DNA of 64,000 nucleotides from Eubacteriaceae bacterium. GTDB lineage: Bacteria > Bacillota > Clostridia > Lachnospirales > Lachnospiraceae. The notes below the pieces were generated by a model. That model did no database searches. It was not told the origin of the DNA and was given only the letters and a program-made list of their open reading frames with translations. Position 1 is the stretch's first letter. Every line of letters starts with the position of its first letter. Location of the stretch: positions 86,550 through 150,549 of the forward strand of contig CAJTFB010000003.1 in assembly GCA_910575665.1 (NCBI GenBank), in the 5' to 3' direction. This document shows, one piece after another, positions 63,753-64,000 of the stretch. Made by a program: the position numbers and the translations under genes.

Positions 63753-63834
63753 AGGAGATCCAAGAAAGAAAAGTATAGCAAATAAACCACCTATATAGCT
63801 GGTTTTAAAAACTAAATATAGACACAATACCTAA

Positions 63835-64000
63835 TCAGGTAACAGCAACAACATCATCTTTGATGATATATCCCCGTAGTTTCAGTAGATTAAGTGCCTG
63901 TGAAGCAGTCAGTATCTTAGATTTCTTCACAGGACGTGGTTCAAGAAAGCCTACTGGTGTATATGGTTTTAAATCTGTGAGTATGTGCCAGATAGCGGTC
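63835..64000 (-). CDS. C-terminal fragment of an unidentified protein, possibly a transposase
   Basis: An open frame on the minus strand runs from the window edge to TGA at 63835-63837 (54 residues visible): AIWHILTDLKPYTPVGFLEP, RPVKKSKILTASQALNLLKL and RGYIIKDDVVAV. The composition is protein-like, and the placement straight after the interrupted recombinase suggests an insertion sequence, but I cannot name a family and the N-terminus is outside. Confidence 0.4.
   Translation of the reverse strand, partial: TAIWHILTDLKPYTPVGFLEPRPVKKSKILTASQALNLLKLRGYIIKDDVVAVT

Overview
The window reads as a chromosomal segment of a low-to-moderate GC, Gram-positive anaerobe of the class Clostridia, most likely a gut Lachnospiraceae. 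The support is indirect: AGGAGG-type ribosome binding sites, TTG and GTG starts, TTGACA/TATAAT promoters, an oxygen-sensitive [FeFe] hydrogenase, MutS2, YhaM, VanW-like and BspA/Ig-like surface proteins. No rRNA, tRNA or CRISPR array was seen. The sequence after about 43 kb looks more AT-rich and its genes are accessory.

Left part (1-12.8 kb): the tail of a phenylacetate-CoA ligase-like gene; a subtilase gene whose first catalytic half is deleted; two tandem secreted paralogs with an EF-hand-like loop; a copper operon (csoR-copA) with a textbook CsoR operator, whose copA carries a C-terminal HMA domain with its own internal ribosome binding site; a secreted Ig-like protein; a two-component system; and a ferredoxin-type [FeFe] hydrogenase with a strong promoter that runs into a perfect 12-bp inverted repeat.

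Middle part (12.9-42.8 kb): a complete type I restriction system (R-M-S), then largely housekeeping and envelope genes: an O-antigen-ligase-like polymerase, a B12-binding radical SAM protein, a TPR-like membrane protein divergent from a 36-residue membrane peptide, a VanW/PG-binding protein, a PurM/HypE-like protein, an Lrp regulator with an overlapping aminotransferase, a CheX-like phosphatase with a structured leader, TrmL, a chemoreceptor, a second two-component system, MutS2, an FN3 surface protein, YhaM, a large M26-like zinc metallopeptidase and the 23S rRNA methyltransferase RlmCD/RumA.

Right part (42.8-64 kb): an integrated mobilizable element next to the 3' end of the RumA-type gene, a known integration target. 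It carries partition genes (ParB, ParM, a ParR-like protein), a TnpV gene broken by an amber codon, a probable oriT region, MobC and a MobP-type relaxase, but no type IV secretion genes in view. The cargo is a defence cluster: a Phd-like small protein under paired palindromes, a second and differently ordered type I restriction system (M-S-R), a stand-alone WHH-type HNH nuclease, an AlbA/Schlafen-type ATPase-like regulator whose promoter sits inside an inverted repeat, and a STAND NTPase with helical C-terminal repeats behind three 11-bp-phased GTCAA boxes. The element ends at a serine recombinase that stops after about half its usual length, followed by what may be the tail of an oppositely oriented transposase. 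The most novel-looking unit is the nuclease/AlbA/STAND group (57.2-62.2 kb). All gene identities come from reading motifs; no database search was possible.
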